Notes: generated by a model not told the origin, from the sequence alone. A stretch of DNA of 64,000 bases from CAWJMF01 sp963843945 (GCA_963843945.1 CAWJMF010000002.1:1054001-1118000); one strand, 5' to 3'. Positions 25,486-34,410 are shown, numbered from the stretch's first letter. Program-made: numbers and translations.

Positions 25486-26178
25486 GTGACTCGCGGACCT
25501 TCGCGCGGCCTTCCACTGCGCACGTACCTTCCGATTCTCGTCGTGACGATGCTCGTCTTCGGCGGCGTGCTCGCGTACTTCTTACGGATCGGCTTGAGCA
25601 CGACCGGCTCGGCGCTCGGGCCCGGCGTCGTGGCCCAGCAAGGCGACTCGAACATTCAAGCCACCCCCGCGCCGGGCGAGGTCGTCGTTCCGCAGAGCGG
25701 CGGAGCGCCGGGCAACTCGGTCGGCGGCGGCTCGCCGCCGCAAACGACGGCCGTCGCACCGCCGGCGCCGATCCAGCGCTTGCTTACCGAGCTTAAGGGG
25801 CGCGTCGCGCGCAACCCGCACGACCTTTCCGCGCTGGTCGGTCTCGCTTCGCTCTACTTCGACGCGGGCAAGTTCGCGCAAGCCCTTCCTTACTATAAGC
25901 GCGCGCTGGCGCTCGATCCGTCGAACCCGGACCTGCGCACCGATTACGCGACCGCCCTGCACGGCGCCAGTCAAGACCTCGATTCGCTCGCCCAGCTGCA
26001 GATCGTCTTGGACGCGAATCCGAATTTCGCGCCCGCGCTTTTCAACGAGGGGCTCGTCGCGAGCTCGATCGGGCGGCGCACGCAGGCCGTCGCCGCCTTT
26101 CAAAAGTTTCTGAAGCTCGATCCCCACGACGCCCACGCCGACGATGCCCGCACCGCGCTGAAGAATCTAGGAGCGTAA
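25486..26178 (+). CDS. Membrane-anchored TPR protein
   Basis: A 230-aa protein from GTG at 25486. An N-terminal span (about 14-35) is followed by a low-complexity Gly/Pro/Ala linker (about 45-95) and three to four TPR units that include A-L-P-Y-Y-K-R-A-L-A-L-D-P. The longer in-frame extension overlaps the SprT gene on the other strand and is rejected. A periplasmic scaffold role is likely for such proteins, but the partners are unknown. The M55 peptidase gene starts 2 nt after its stop, so the two are probably coupled. Confidence 0.78.
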   Translation: MTRGPSRGLPLRTYLPILVVTMLVFGGVLAYFLRIGLSTTGSALGPGVVAQQGDSNIQATPAPGEVVVPQSGGAPGNSVGGGSPPQTTAVAPPAPIQRLLTELKGRVARNPHDLSALVGLASLYFDAGKFAQALPYYKRALALDPSNPDLRTDYATALHGASQDLDSLAQLQIVLDANPNFAPALFNEGLVASSIGRRTQAVAAFQKFLKLDPHDAHADDARTALKNLGA

Positions 26179-26179
26179 G

Positions 26180-27013
26180 GTGAACCTGTACATTTCGGCC
26201 GATATGGAGGGGACGGCGGCGGTCGCTTCGTGGACGCAAGTCGACCCGAAGAACGCGACCGAATACCCGGAGTACCGGCGCCTCATGTCGCAGGAGGTCC
26301 GCGCAGCGATCGACGGGGCGCGCGAGGCCGGTGTCAAGGGCGTCCTGGTCAACGACTCCCACTCCGCGATGCGCAACGTCATGTGGGACGAGCTGCCCGA
26401 CGACGTGCGGATGATCTACGGCAACCGCAAGCCGTTTTCGATGACCGAAGGGATCGGCAACCAGTACCGCGCGGCGTTCTTCACCGGGTACCACGCGGGG
26501 ATCGGCACCAAAGACGGGGCCCTCGATCACACCTACTCGCCCGATACGATCTACAACGTGCGCGTCAACGACATGCGCTGCAACGAGGCTCTCCTGAATG
26601 CGGCGATGCTCGGCGTCAGCGGCGTGCCGCTCGTGCTCATCACGGGCGACCGTGCCGTCGTCGAGGAAACGCAGGCCGCCTTACCCTGGATCACCGGGGT
26701 CATCGTCAAGGAATCGATCGGACGCTACGCCGTCAACTCGCTTTCACCGCAACTCGCGCAGCAGCGCATTCGCGAGGGCGCGCGCACCGCGATCGAACAC
26801 ATCGCCAAAGCCAAGCCGTTCGTCTTCGAGCCGCCGCTGACGCTCGAGATCGATTTCGCCGGCACGCAAAACGCCGACTTCGCGGAATTGATTCCGGGCT
26901 TCGAGCGCATCGGCGGCCGCACCACGCGCTTCGTCCACGACGATTTCCGCGTCGTCTTCCGCGCCTTCATGGCGGGCATGCGCCTGGGCGGCAGCGCCAA
27001 CGCCCCCGTCTAG
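26180..27013 (+). CDS. M55-family D-aminopeptidase (DppA-like)
   Basis: A 277-aa zinc peptidase of family M55; the type member, Bacillus DppA, removes N-terminal D-amino acids from short peptides. The zinc ligands seem conserved: D8 and E10 in S-A-D-M-E-G, H61 in N-D-S-H, H105 in G-Y-H-A, and a Glu near 136. A catalytic His lies near 117. AGGAG lies 6 nt before the GTG start. The likely role is recycling of peptidoglycan peptides or D-amino-acid peptides. It sits between the TPR gene and prephenate dehydratase with 1-2 nt gaps. Confidence 0.92.
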   Translation: MNLYISADMEGTAAVASWTQVDPKNATEYPEYRRLMSQEVRAAIDGAREAGVKGVLVNDSHSAMRNVMWDELPDDVRMIYGNRKPFSMTEGIGNQYRAAFFTGYHAGIGTKDGALDHTYSPDTIYNVRVNDMRCNEALLNAAMLGVSGVPLVLITGDRAVVEETQAALPWITGVIVKESIGRYAVNSLSPQLAQQRIREGARTAIEHIAKAKPFVFEPPLTLEIDFAGTQNADFAELIPGFERIGGRTTRFVHDDFRVVFRAFMAGMRLGGSANAPV

Positions 27014-27014
27014 C

Positions 27015-27809
27015 GTGCCGAGCGTCGCCTTTCAAGGCGAGCCGGGCGCGTTCAGCGACGACGCGGCGCGACAGCTCGTACCCGGTGCGCTCACGCGCGG
27101 CTACGGAACCTTCGACGCGGCGGCGCGCGCGGCGCAGACCGGCGAGACCGAGCTCGCGCTGCTGCCGGTTGAGAACTCGATTTCCGGCGCCGTGCCACGC
27201 GTCTACGACTTATTGTGGGACGATTCACGTCTGAGCATCGTCGACGAGATCGTCTACCGCGTCGTGCAGAATTTGATCGGTTTGCCGGACGCGACCCTCG
27301 ACGGCCTTCACGAGGTGCGTTCGCACCCGGTCGCACTGGAGCAGTGCCGCGCCTTCTTGGCGCGCTATCCGCACGTGCGCCCGGTCATCGTGGCCGATAC
27401 GGCCGGCGCGGTGCGCGAAATCACCGAGCTCGAGGACCCGCGTGTCGGGGCGATCGCCTCGCGCCTCGCTGCCAAACGCTACGGCGCGGTGGTCATGGCC
27501 GAAGCCATCCAAGACGTGCCGGACAACTTTACGCGCTTCTTTCTGCTGCAGCGCGATGCCGAGGAAGTGCCCGCGCCGACTCGCGCGTGCGTCGCGCTCT
27601 CGCTCGCCCATCGGCCCGGCTCGTTGCGCGACGCGCTTTCGACGTTCGCCGACGCAAACCTCAACCTTCGCACGCTCGTGTCCCGGCCTTCGCCCGATCA
27701 GCCCTTCACCTATCGCTTCTATTGTGAGCTCGAGCCGATCGAACGCGGCGTCCTCGAGCGCGTGCTGAAGGGGATCGACGGCGCCGTTCGGGTGCTGGGA
27801 ATCTATTGA
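27015..27809 (+). CDS. pheA: Prephenate dehydratase
   Basis: PheA converts prephenate to phenylpyruvate in phenylalanine synthesis. The 264-aa protein has the catalytic PDT domain with the N-F-T-R-F motif near 173-177 and V-E-N-S-I-S-G near 53-59. A C-terminal ACT domain carries H-R-P-G-S-L and V-S-R-P, typical of feedback inhibition by phenylalanine. No chorismate mutase domain is fused. The start is GTG, 1 nt after the M55 peptidase stop. Its stop overlaps the convergent DUF2867-like gene by 7 nt. Confidence 0.95.
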   Translation: MPSVAFQGEPGAFSDDAARQLVPGALTRGYGTFDAAARAAQTGETELALLPVENSISGAVPRVYDLLWDDSRLSIVDEIVYRVVQNLIGLPDATLDGLHEVRSHPVALEQCRAFLARYPHVRPVIVADTAGAVREITELEDPRVGAIASRLAAKRYGAVVMAEAIQDVPDNFTRFFLLQRDAEEVPAPTRACVALSLAHRPGSLRDALSTFADANLNLRTLVSRPSPDQPFTYRFYCELEPIERGVLERVLKGIDGAVRVLGIY

Positions 27810-28390
27810 CGCCGGACGGTCTTCTTCCACGTCGCGCGGACGCTCCGCAAGAGGGACGGGTAGACAAATAGCTTGCGGAAGGGGTCGATCAGCGCCATGT
27901 AGAGCGGGGTAAAGCGGCCCACGTTTCGCACGTAGACTGCGAAGTAAAACCGGTACCGATCCGGCGTCTCGACCAACGCGCTGAGCGCCGCGGCGTGAGC
28001 GGTGCGATTGCGCAGTTCGACGAGTTGTTCGTTCTCGAAGCGATAGAGGATGCGAAAGGGACCGTCTTTGAGGCCCGCCGGCGCGAGCGAGCGCGCCTGG
28101 TCTGCGGCGGTCAGCCGCTCGGCGAAGGTTTCCCTCGCCGGCGCGCTCGACGGAATACGATCCCAACCGAAGAGCCCGCCGATAAAGGAGCGCAGGTTCA
28201 AGAGCGCGCGGACGAGCGGCGAGGGCGCGAACAAGCGTCCGTCCGCGCCGCGCAGAAACGCCACGAGCGTCACCCCGGGGCGCAAATTCGGCAGGTCGAT
28301 GGCCCAGGCATCGTGCAGCGGAACGCCCGCGAGAAACGAGTGGACGCGGAGCGGCACGCGCTCGAACTCGCGGGCTGAGATCTGTGGCAC
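27803..28390 (-). CDS. DUF2867-like protein
   Basis: A 195-aa protein that resembles DUF2867 family members in its C-terminal half: Y-R-F-E-N-E-Q-L-V-E, then Y-F-A-V-Y-V-R and P-L-Y-M-A-L-I-D-P-F-R-K. The family has no established function. It is probably soluble or peripheral; the C-terminus is basic. The GTG start is supported by AAGGAG at 5 nt. It is divergent from the small secreted protein to its right. Confidence 0.6.
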   Translation of the reverse strand: MPQISAREFERVPLRVHSFLAGVPLHDAWAIDLPNLRPGVTLVAFLRGADGRLFAPSPLVRALLNLRSFIGGLFGWDRIPSSAPARETFAERLTAADQARSLAPAGLKDGPFRILYRFENEQLVELRNRTAHAAALSALVETPDRYRFYFAVYVRNVGRFTPLYMALIDPFRKLFVYPSLLRSVRATWKKTVRRQ

Positions 28391-28500
28391 GTCGTCTCCT
28401 TATCCTCAGCCCAGAGGTCTACCGCTTGCGACGAGGACGCTCCGGGGGAGAGGCCGGAAAAATCAGGGAAGCCCCTAACGTCGATGAAAGGCGGTCTCAC

Positions 28501-28974
28501 GTGCGACACCTCGTCTTAGCGACCCTCGCATTTCTGTTTATCCCGGCGGCCGCATCCGCCGACCAATATTACAGCGGAGCGGATCAGGCGCGCTTCGCCA
28601 AACTCTTGCCGGTCACGGGCACCTTTCGTTGCAGCGACACCGGCGACAACAAACCCTACACGGCGACCGTGAAAGTCGAAGGCGCGTGGGTGGTGTGGCG
28701 AGAGAACGGCACGGATCCGGCGACCGAGTACATCCGCTGGAGCCCGAAGCGCCATCTATACGTCGTAGTTGAACTGGAAAACGCAGGCGGCTACAACGTC
28801 AGCACGACCACCGGTCCGGACCCGAACAACGCGACTTGGAAGCACGAGTACCCGGTCAACAAGAGCTACAGCACGTTCACGACATCCTTCTCGAACGGCG
28901 CCTTCAGCGTCGCCGCACCGTATGTCGTAAACGGAAAACGTCGCGTCGGCCGGCTGTCGTGCCAAAAACTGTAA
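28501..28974 (+). CDS. Small secreted protein, unknown function
   Basis: A 157-aa protein with a signal peptide (basic start, hydrophobic about 4-17, cleavage near A-S-A-D). The mature part is mostly beta and rich in Tyr, Asn, Ser and Thr. It has two cysteines (F-R-C-S near the start, L-S-C-Q at the end) that could form a disulfide. The GTG at 28501 is chosen because the signal peptide begins there and AAAGG lies 9 nt upstream; the longer in-frame start overlaps the divergent gene. I do not recognise the family. Confidence 0.6.
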   Translation: MRHLVLATLAFLFIPAAASADQYYSGADQARFAKLLPVTGTFRCSDTGDNKPYTATVKVEGAWVVWRENGTDPATEYIRWSPKRHLYVVVELENAGGYNVSTTTGPDPNNATWKHEYPVNKSYSTFTTSFSNGAFSVAAPYVVNGKRRVGRLSCQKL

Positions 28975-28981
28975 GAGCCGT

Positions 28982-30586
28982 CTAGGGCGACGAAGTCTTT
29001 TTCGGAAGTTTTAGCGCGAAGGCGAGGCCGGCGAACAGAATCGCCACGGCGCCGAGGATGAAGAAGCTGTCGGCGTAGGCCATCGTCGCGGCTTCGCGCC
29101 GCACGAAGGCGGCGAGTTCGACGAGCCCGTTCGGTTGCGCCAGCAGCGCGGCGACCTGGGGATTCGAGCGCGTGATCGCATCGCCGAGCACGCTGCCATG
29201 GAACGTTTCGCGGCGATCGAGAATCGTCACCAACGACGCGCTGGCGACCGAGCCGCCGAGGTTGAGCGCGAGACTAATGAACGCGCCGGCTTTCGGGGAA
29301 TCGGCCGGCGCGACGGTGCGCAGCACGGCGACCAGCAGGGGCGTGAAGACGAAGGCGATGCCCGCGCCGGAGAGCATGAGCCACGGGACCATCGTCCCGA
29401 ACTCGGTGTTGCTCGTCGTCACGTAGGCGAGTCCGATCAAGCCTGCTCCGCCCGTCGCCAGGCCGCCGGCGAGCAAGTACCGCGGATCGATCCGGCCCGA
29501 ATTCACGAAGAGCCCGATCGGAATCGTCAACAGAAAGATCGGGAGGGCGCGCAGCGCGAGCAAGTAGCCGTCCTGCGTCGCGGTGAATCCGAGAACGCCG
29601 CTGAGATACTGCGGCAAGACCAAGAGCCCGCCAAATACCATCGCCGCGTTGATCGAGGCGATGACACAGCCGATTGCAACATTGCGGCGGAAGAGGACGC
29701 TCAGGTCGACGATTGGCGTCTTCGTGCCTTTCAGTTCCCAAACGACGAAGGCCGCGATGCCGGTGACGGCGGCGACCGTGCATCCGAGGATCGCACCACT
29801 CGAAAACCAGTCGTTCCGTTCGCCTTCGTCGAGAACGAATTGGAACGAACCGAGACCGATCGCGAGGAGCGCGAGCCCGATACCGTCGAAGGCGCTCGCG
29901 CGCGGCTTGGTGGGATTGCGCAGCAGCGGCGCGAGCAAAAGAATTGCGACGACGCCGGGCACGACGTTCACGTCGAAGACCCAGCGCCACGAGAAATTGT
30001 CGGTCAGCACGCCGCCGATCGTCGGACCCGCCGACGGTCCGACTACCGCACCGAAGGTGTAGATCGCCTGGCTGAGTCCGAGCTGACGCGCGGGGAAGGT
30101 GTCGCGCAAGATCGCCTGCGACGTCGCGAGCAAGCCGCCCCCGAACAGCCCCTGCACGACGCGGAAGACGATCAGCTCCTCGATCGACGAGGCAAATCCG
30201 CACGCGAGCGAGGCGATCGTGAAGCCCGCGATCGAGACGAGATAATACTGCTTGCGTCCGAAGCGCGTCTGTAACCAGGGCGTCACCGGAATGACGATGA
30301 CGGCGGCGATGATGTAGGCGGTGACGACCCACGCGCCCTCATCGATCGAAGCCCCGAGGTTGCCCTGGATGGTCGGCAACGCCACGTTGACGATCGTCGA
30401 GTCGAGGGTCTGCAGCAGCGCGGCCAGCATGACCCCGCCCACGACCAGCGCCTGCCGCCAACCCGTCTCGACGACGTCGCAACGCTCCTGGGGGGCCGGC
30501 TTCCGCGGTGCCGGCGCCGGGGCAGGCGGTGGAACCGGGGCGATGCGGCGAAGTGGAGCCTCGACCGCCGTTTCGGTTGGCGTCAT
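28982..30586 (-). CDS. DHA2-family multidrug efflux MFS transporter (EmrB-like)
   Basis: A 534-aa, 14-span major facilitator of the drug:H+ antiporter-2 family. Motif D1 appears as L-Q-T-L-D-S-T-I-V-N-V-A-L-P, motif A as R-F-G-R-K-Q-Y-Y, and motif C as G-P-S-A-G-P-T-I-G-G in span 5. The cytoplasmic N-terminus is rich in Pro and Ala. The 18-bp palindrome 14 bp upstream and the divergent ArsR-type regulator suggest ligand-dependent repression. No EmrA adaptor is adjacent; an adaptor and TolC are encoded at 57033-59901. Confidence 0.92.
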   Translation of the reverse strand: MTPTETAVEAPLRRIAPVPPPAPAPAPRKPAPQERCDVVETGWRQALVVGGVMLAALLQTLDSTIVNVALPTIQGNLGASIDEGAWVVTAYIIAAVIVIPVTPWLQTRFGRKQYYLVSIAGFTIASLACGFASSIEELIVFRVVQGLFGGGLLATSQAILRDTFPARQLGLSQAIYTFGAVVGPSAGPTIGGVLTDNFSWRWVFDVNVVPGVVAILLLAPLLRNPTKPRASAFDGIGLALLAIGLGSFQFVLDEGERNDWFSSGAILGCTVAAVTGIAAFVVWELKGTKTPIVDLSVLFRRNVAIGCVIASINAAMVFGGLLVLPQYLSGVLGFTATQDGYLLALRALPIFLLTIPIGLFVNSGRIDPRYLLAGGLATGGAGLIGLAYVTTSNTEFGTMVPWLMLSGAGIAFVFTPLLVAVLRTVAPADSPKAGAFISLALNLGGSVASASLVTILDRRETFHGSVLGDAITRSNPQVAALLAQPNGLVELAAFVRREAATMAYADSFFILGAVAILFAGLAFALKLPKKTSSP

Positions 30587-30599
30587 CGGCGTCCCGATG

Positions 30600-30617
30600 G
30601 TACGATGTGCATCGTAC
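30600..30617. promoter_or_regulatory. Palindromic operator in the MFS/ArsR divergent promoter region
   Basis: GTACGATG-tg-CATCGTAC is a perfect inverted repeat with 8-bp arms and a 2-bp spacer. It lies 14 bp upstream of the transporter start and about 50 bp upstream of the regulator reading frame. ArsR-family dimers bind short palindromes at such positions, so this is the probable operator for both genes (inference). Confidence 0.7.
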
Positions 30618-30669
30618 TATTTGACCCAAAATCCGGCCCCCGGTTTCAGGCTCCGAGGAGAAGACCGCC

Positions 30670-31023
30670 ATCGCCGAAGTTCACGAAGAATCCGTCGCGC
30701 TCGTCCATCCTGCCGTCGAGGAGATCGACCTGGCAGGCGTGCTCCGTGCTCTCGCGGAGCCGATACGTCTCGAGATCGTGCGCAAAATCGCCGAGGCCCC
30801 GAGCGGCGAACGGCAGTGCGGTTCGTTTCAAGCCGAGCTCGACTGTTCGAAGCAGAACCTCTCGCACCACATGCGCGTCCTGCGCGAAGCCGGCGTCATC
30901 CGCGTGCGCGAGGACGGCCGGAACCGCTATATCTCGCTGCGCCGCATCGATCTGGGTCTGCGCTTTCCCGCGTTGCTCGACGCGATCTTAGCCGGCGAAC
31001 GCGCTGCCGCTCACATCACCTAA
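30670..31023 (+). CDS. ArsR-type winged-helix transcriptional regulator
   Basis: A winged-helix regulator with L-R-A-L-A-E-P-I-R-L-E-I-V, the recognition region S-K-Q-N-L-S-H-H-M-R-V-L-R and a wing R-E-D-G-R-N-R-Y. The first conventional start, GTG at 30739, gives 94 aa but cuts into helix 1. Coding sequence continues upstream to an ATC at 30670, preceded by GAGGAG at 9 nt; from there the protein has 117 aa. The start may be a rare AUC, a mutated ATG or a base error. It contains C-G and D-C but no clear CxC metal box. It is divergent from the MFS pump that it probably represses. Confidence 0.82.
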   Translation: MAEVHEESVALVHPAVEEIDLAGVLRALAEPIRLEIVRKIAEAPSGERQCGSFQAELDCSKQNLSHHMRVLREAGVIRVREDGRNRYISLRRIDLGLRFPALLDAILAGERAAAHIT

Positions 31024-31847
31024 ACGGTCGCTGCGGCCATGCTCGTGCGCCGCGGCGCGCTGAGCGCGTCGCGCCGTGGGCCGAGCATCGCTTTAGCCTC
31101 TTCAGCCGAAACGAGCGCGATCTCCGTAAAGCCGCTCGCCCGCAGTTTCGCCTCGATTTCCTCCGGCTCGAACAGCGAACGAAACGTTTCGCCGAGCTCG
31201 GCGGCGCGCAGCTCGAGCGTGCGGTCGACGTCGGGCCGCGTGAACGTAAAGGCGAATTCGCTTCCCTTCGGCAGCGCGCCGATGTAACGAAAGATCGCAT
31301 CGATCGCGTCCCCGGTGAGATAAACCAGCACGCCGAGCGCCGAGAAAAATGCGGGAGCGGAAGCGTCGAAGCCGGCGGAGCGCAAGCCTTCGGCGAGCGT
31401 CGTCGTTTCAAAATCGATCGGCGCGAAGGTGAGGTTCGCAGGCTCCGCAAAACCCGCGCGCGCCAAGAACCGGCGTTTCTCGGCTTGCGTGAGGGGCGCG
31501 TCGACTTCGAAAAGGCGGCTCCCACTCATCCAGGACGGCTGCCGAAAGGCGAACGTGTCGAAGCCCGCGCCGAGCGCGACGCATTGTCGAACGCCCCGCG
31601 CGACCGCCGCGCGCAGGCGCGCCTCGGCGAAGGCGCTGCGCAACAAGACGTGGCCGCGCAGTGCGTTGAAGCGCGGATCCCGGAGGGTGCCGGGGTCCGT
31701 TTCGAGCAACCGTCGAGCCGCGTCCCCGAAGAGCGCGAGCGAAACGGGATCGTCCAAAATCATCGGCTCCGCGTCCACGATGCGATGCAGCGCGCGCATC
31801 ATGCCGACGCCCGCGGCGGTGCGGCTGACGCCGGGTTCGGCGTTCAA
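31020..31847 (-). CDS. SAM methyltransferase of the LCMT/PPM1-like family
   Basis: A 275-aa putative O-methyltransferase of the leucine-carboxyl-methyltransferase-like family common in actinobacteria. It shows R-G-V-R-Q-C-V-A-L-G-A-G-F-D-T-F-A-F-R, the SAM-binding block typical of that family, and F-E-V-D-A-P-L-T-Q next. Proteins of this group often modify secondary metabolites; the substrate here is unknown. The TTG start lies 1 nt after the stop of the YciI gene. The C-terminus overlaps the ArsR gene by 4 bp. Confidence 0.85.
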   Translation of the reverse strand: MNAEPGVSRTAAGVGMMRALHRIVDAEPMILDDPVSLALFGDAARRLLETDPGTLRDPRFNALRGHVLLRSAFAEARLRAAVARGVRQCVALGAGFDTFAFRQPSWMSGSRLFEVDAPLTQAEKRRFLARAGFAEPANLTFAPIDFETTTLAEGLRSAGFDASAPAFFSALGVLVYLTGDAIDAIFRYIGALPKGSEFAFTFTRPDVDRTLELRAAELGETFRSLFEPEEIEAKLRASGFTEIALVSAEEAKAMLGPRRDALSAPRRTSMAAATV

Positions 31848-31848
31848 C

Positions 31849-32157
31849 TCAGGGCGAGAGCGCGGCCAGCCAGGGCCGCACTTCGACCACTAAGAGCCCG
31901 CTCTGCACCGCCGGATCGGCTTGCGCGATCTCTTCGGCCAACGCGCGGCTGACGCCCGGCGCGAACACCATCATACCGCCGCTCGAGTCGATGAACGGGC
32001 CGCCGCGCTCGAGGTGGCCCTCGTTCATCGCGCCGCCGTAATGTGCGACGTGCTCCCGCACGCCCGGCTGTTCGGAGAATTCCGTGCCGGCCTTCCAGGC
32101 CGGCCCGGGCCGGTGAAACGCGACGAAGCGGATCGGCGGCCCGTCGGAGTCTGCCAT
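31849..32157 (-). CDS. YciI-like (YCII-domain) protein
   Basis: A 102-aa ferredoxin-like-fold protein with the YCII-related pattern: R-F-V-A-F-H-R-P-G near the start, H-V-A-H-Y, and G-P-F-I-D-S-S-G-G-M-M-V-F. The conserved His near residue 37-40 and the acidic residue in F-I-D fit the family. Biochemical function is generally unknown. The ATG at 32157 is chosen because the upstream in-frame sequence is Arg-rich shadow. It runs into the methyltransferase gene with a 1-nt gap. Confidence 0.72.
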   Translation of the reverse strand: MADSDGPPIRFVAFHRPGPAWKAGTEFSEQPGVREHVAHYGGAMNEGHLERGGPFIDSSGGMMVFAPGVSRALAEEIAQADPAVQSGLLVVEVRPWLAALSP

Positions 32158-32228
32158 GGGAGGAACATTTGACGCGCGGGCTCGCATCCCCGGAAGCGAA
32201 ACGTGCAAGTCGCGCTGAAGGCCCGAGT

Positions 32229-33149
32229 GTGACCGATGCAGCTTGGACCGCCGACATCGACGTCGATGCCGCGCTGGCGGCAAAGCTCGTCGCAGCCCAA
32301 TTCCCGCAGTTTGGCGGAGCGGCACTCGAGCCGTTCGGCTTCGGCTGGGACAATGCGGCGTTTCTGGCCGGCGGTTCCGTCGTGTTCCGCTTTCCGCGAC
32401 GGCGCAGCGTCGCGCATCTCATCGAGCGCGAAATCGCATTGCTCCCGTACCTGGCGGGACGTCTGCCGCTTCCCATTCCCGCGCCGCGTTTCGTCGGCAC
32501 GCCGACGGCCGAGTATCCTTGGGCCTTTGCCGGTTACCCATCGATCCCGGGAAGAACCGCCTGCTCGGTGAGCCTTTCCGAGGCGCAGCGCGCGGCGATG
32601 GCGCTGCCGCTCGCGGAATTCTTACGCGCCCTGCATGCCGTCGATCCGGCGCCGCTCGTCGCGAGCGGGTTGCCGCCCGACGAATTCGGCCGCCTCGATT
32701 ACGAAAGGCGCGTGAACGCGACGCGCGAGCGCGTGCCCTCGCTCGCGGCGGCCGGAGGACTCGCGCGGCCCGAAGCCTTTGCCGAGTGGCTCGAAGCGCA
32801 CCCGCCCGTCGCGCTCGACCCCGGCAAGCGGCGGGTCGTGCATGGCGACTTGTACGCGCGCCACGTGCTCGTCGACACGGACGCACGACCTTCCGGAATC
32901 ATCGATTGGGGCGACATTCACCTCGGCGATCCGGCGATCGACATCGCAATCGCTCACTTGATGCTGCCCGAGAGCTCGTTCGGCGCGTTTCGCGACGCCT
33001 ACGGTTCGATCGACGAGCGCACCTGGAGCGTCGCGCGTTACCGCGCCATCTATCACGCGGTGCTCGAACTCGATTACGGCATCCGCACCGGCGACGCCGG
33101 CATGCGCGACATCGGCATCACCGCCCTGCAGCGCCTGCAGCCGGACTAA
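32229..33149 (+). CDS. Aminoglycoside-phosphotransferase-family kinase
   Basis: A 306-aa APH/choline-kinase-like protein. The catalytic loop is V-V-H-G-D-L-Y-A-R-H-V-L-V-D and the metal-binding aspartate lies in G-I-I-D-W-G-D. E-R-E-I-A-L-L-P-Y-L-A-G-R-L in the N-lobe is typical of this family, including MphA- and HipA-unrelated small-molecule kinases. Real substrates of chromosomal members are usually unknown, so antibiotic resistance should not be assumed. The GTG at 32229 has AAGG upstream; the earlier in-frame start overlaps YciI. It converges on the next gene with a 4-bp overlap. Confidence 0.85.
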   Translation: MTDAAWTADIDVDAALAAKLVAAQFPQFGGAALEPFGFGWDNAAFLAGGSVVFRFPRRRSVAHLIEREIALLPYLAGRLPLPIPAPRFVGTPTAEYPWAFAGYPSIPGRTACSVSLSEAQRAAMALPLAEFLRALHAVDPAPLVASGLPPDEFGRLDYERRVNATRERVPSLAAAGGLARPEAFAEWLEAHPPVALDPGKRRVVHGDLYARHVLVDTDARPSGIIDWGDIHLGDPAIDIAIAHLMLPESSFGAFRDAYGSIDERTWSVARYRAIYHAVLELDYGIRTGDAGMRDIGITALQRLQPD

Positions 33150-34297
33150 ATCGTAATTCTGCCGACCTTCGCTTCTTCGCAGAACCACACATTGCCGTCG
33201 GGCCCGACGGTGATGCCGGCCGGGAACGAGTTGGCAGTCGGGATCGGATACTCGGTCACGACACCTTGCGTCGTGATTCGGCCGATGTTGCCGAGGTAGT
33301 TCTCGGTGAACCACAAGTTGCCGTCGGGCGCCGAGGTGATTTCCATCGGAAACGGTTGCGTCGACGGCGTCAAGTAATCGGTCAAGTTGCCGCTCGTCGT
33401 CATCTTGCTGATCGTTCGCTTCTGATTTGCAAACCAGAGGTTCCCGTCGGGTCCGCTCGTGATTCCATACGGGTACGCGAACGAGCCGAGATTCGTGTAG
33501 TCGGTTACGGTTCCGGATGCGGTAACCGCACCGACCCAACCGAACGTGTTGTTGTACCCGGTTTCCGTGAACCAGAGTCTGCCGTCCGGGCCCGCCGTGA
33601 TCCCATATCCGTAACCAGCCGGCGTTAGCAGATACTGTGGATCTTGGTACACGGTCATGACGCCGCTCGTCGTCGTTTTGCCGATTCCGCCGTACCCTTC
33701 GACGAACCAAAGGTTCCCGTCAGGCCCGCGAGTGATGCCGTACGGCGCTGAACTCGCCGTCGGGACCGGGTACTCAGTGATCGCTCCGCTCGTCGTGCTC
33801 TTGCCGATCTGATTTCCCTCAAGCTCCGTGAACCAGAGGTTGCCGTCCGGGCCCGCGGTTATATCCGTCACGTCCGCGTTCAAGGTCGGGACTTTATAGG
33901 TCGTCACGGAACCCGCGGTCGTCATCTTGCTGATCGTCGTCAACGACGACGTAAACCAAAGGTTCCCGTCCGGGCCCAGCGCAATTTCGCCGCAGCCGAA
34001 TCCGCTCGGGAGCGAGAATTCCGTAATGACGCCCGCGACGGGCGATGGCGTTGGGCTTGGGCTGTGACTGGGCGTGGGGCTCGGCGTCGCCGGTGACGGC
34101 GTGGGCGTCGGGCTAGCAGTCGGCGTCGGAGTCGGCACGCCGGGGCTGTGCGTCGGCGTCGCACTTGACGTCGGCGACGGCGACGGCCGCGAGGGCATCG
34201 TGGTGCTCGTGCCCGAGCAACCCGCGCCCGCAAGGGCGCCGAGCGCAACGAGGAGGAAGCAACCCGCGAAACGTTCATCGTGGAGACCCCGGCGCAG
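33146..34297 (-). CDS. Vgb-like beta-propeller lipoprotein (start uncertain)
   Basis: The coding frame has a lipobox (L-A-G-A-G-C), a Pro/Ser/Thr-rich linker of about 45 residues, and then seven or eight repeats of G-I-T-x-G-P-D-G-N-L-W-F, as in virginiamycin-B-lyase-like propellers. A true lyase role is unlikely to be shared by all such proteins. The frame has no ATG or GTG before the signal peptide. A CTG at 34297 gives 383 aa. An ATG at 34278 would give a perfect lipoprotein start (M-N-V-F-A-G-C-F) if one T were added to a TTT run, so a frameshift is suspected. A TTG further upstream overlaps the neighbouring gene. Confidence 0.75.
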   Translation of the reverse strand: MRRGLHDERFAGCFLLVALGALAGAGCSGTSTTMPSRPSPSPTSSATPTHSPGVPTPTPTASPTPTPSPATPSPTPSHSPSPTPSPVAGVITEFSLPSGFGCGEIALGPDGNLWFTSSLTTISKMTTAGSVTTYKVPTLNADVTDITAGPDGNLWFTELEGNQIGKSTTSGAITEYPVPTASSAPYGITRGPDGNLWFVEGYGGIGKTTTSGVMTVYQDPQYLLTPAGYGYGITAGPDGRLWFTETGYNNTFGWVGAVTASGTVTDYTNLGSFAYPYGITSGPDGNLWFANQKRTISKMTTSGNLTDYLTPSTQPFPMEITSAPDGNLWFTENYLGNIGRITTQGVVTEYPIPTANSFPAGITVGPDGNVWFCEEAKVGRITI

Positions 34298-34410
34298 CGA
34301 GCGCCGCGCCTTCCGAACGCAACGATGCGCGCCCGCTAGAGACGAAGCGACTCGATACCCTTTTCGGTCGCCGCCGAAACGACCTCCGGGTTTCGTTCCG
34401 AGAGACGCGC

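Noticed and set aside
32229..33149. APH-family gene as an antibiotic resistance determinant
   Set aside because: The kinase fold is shared by many small-molecule kinases, and there is no mobile or resistance context here.
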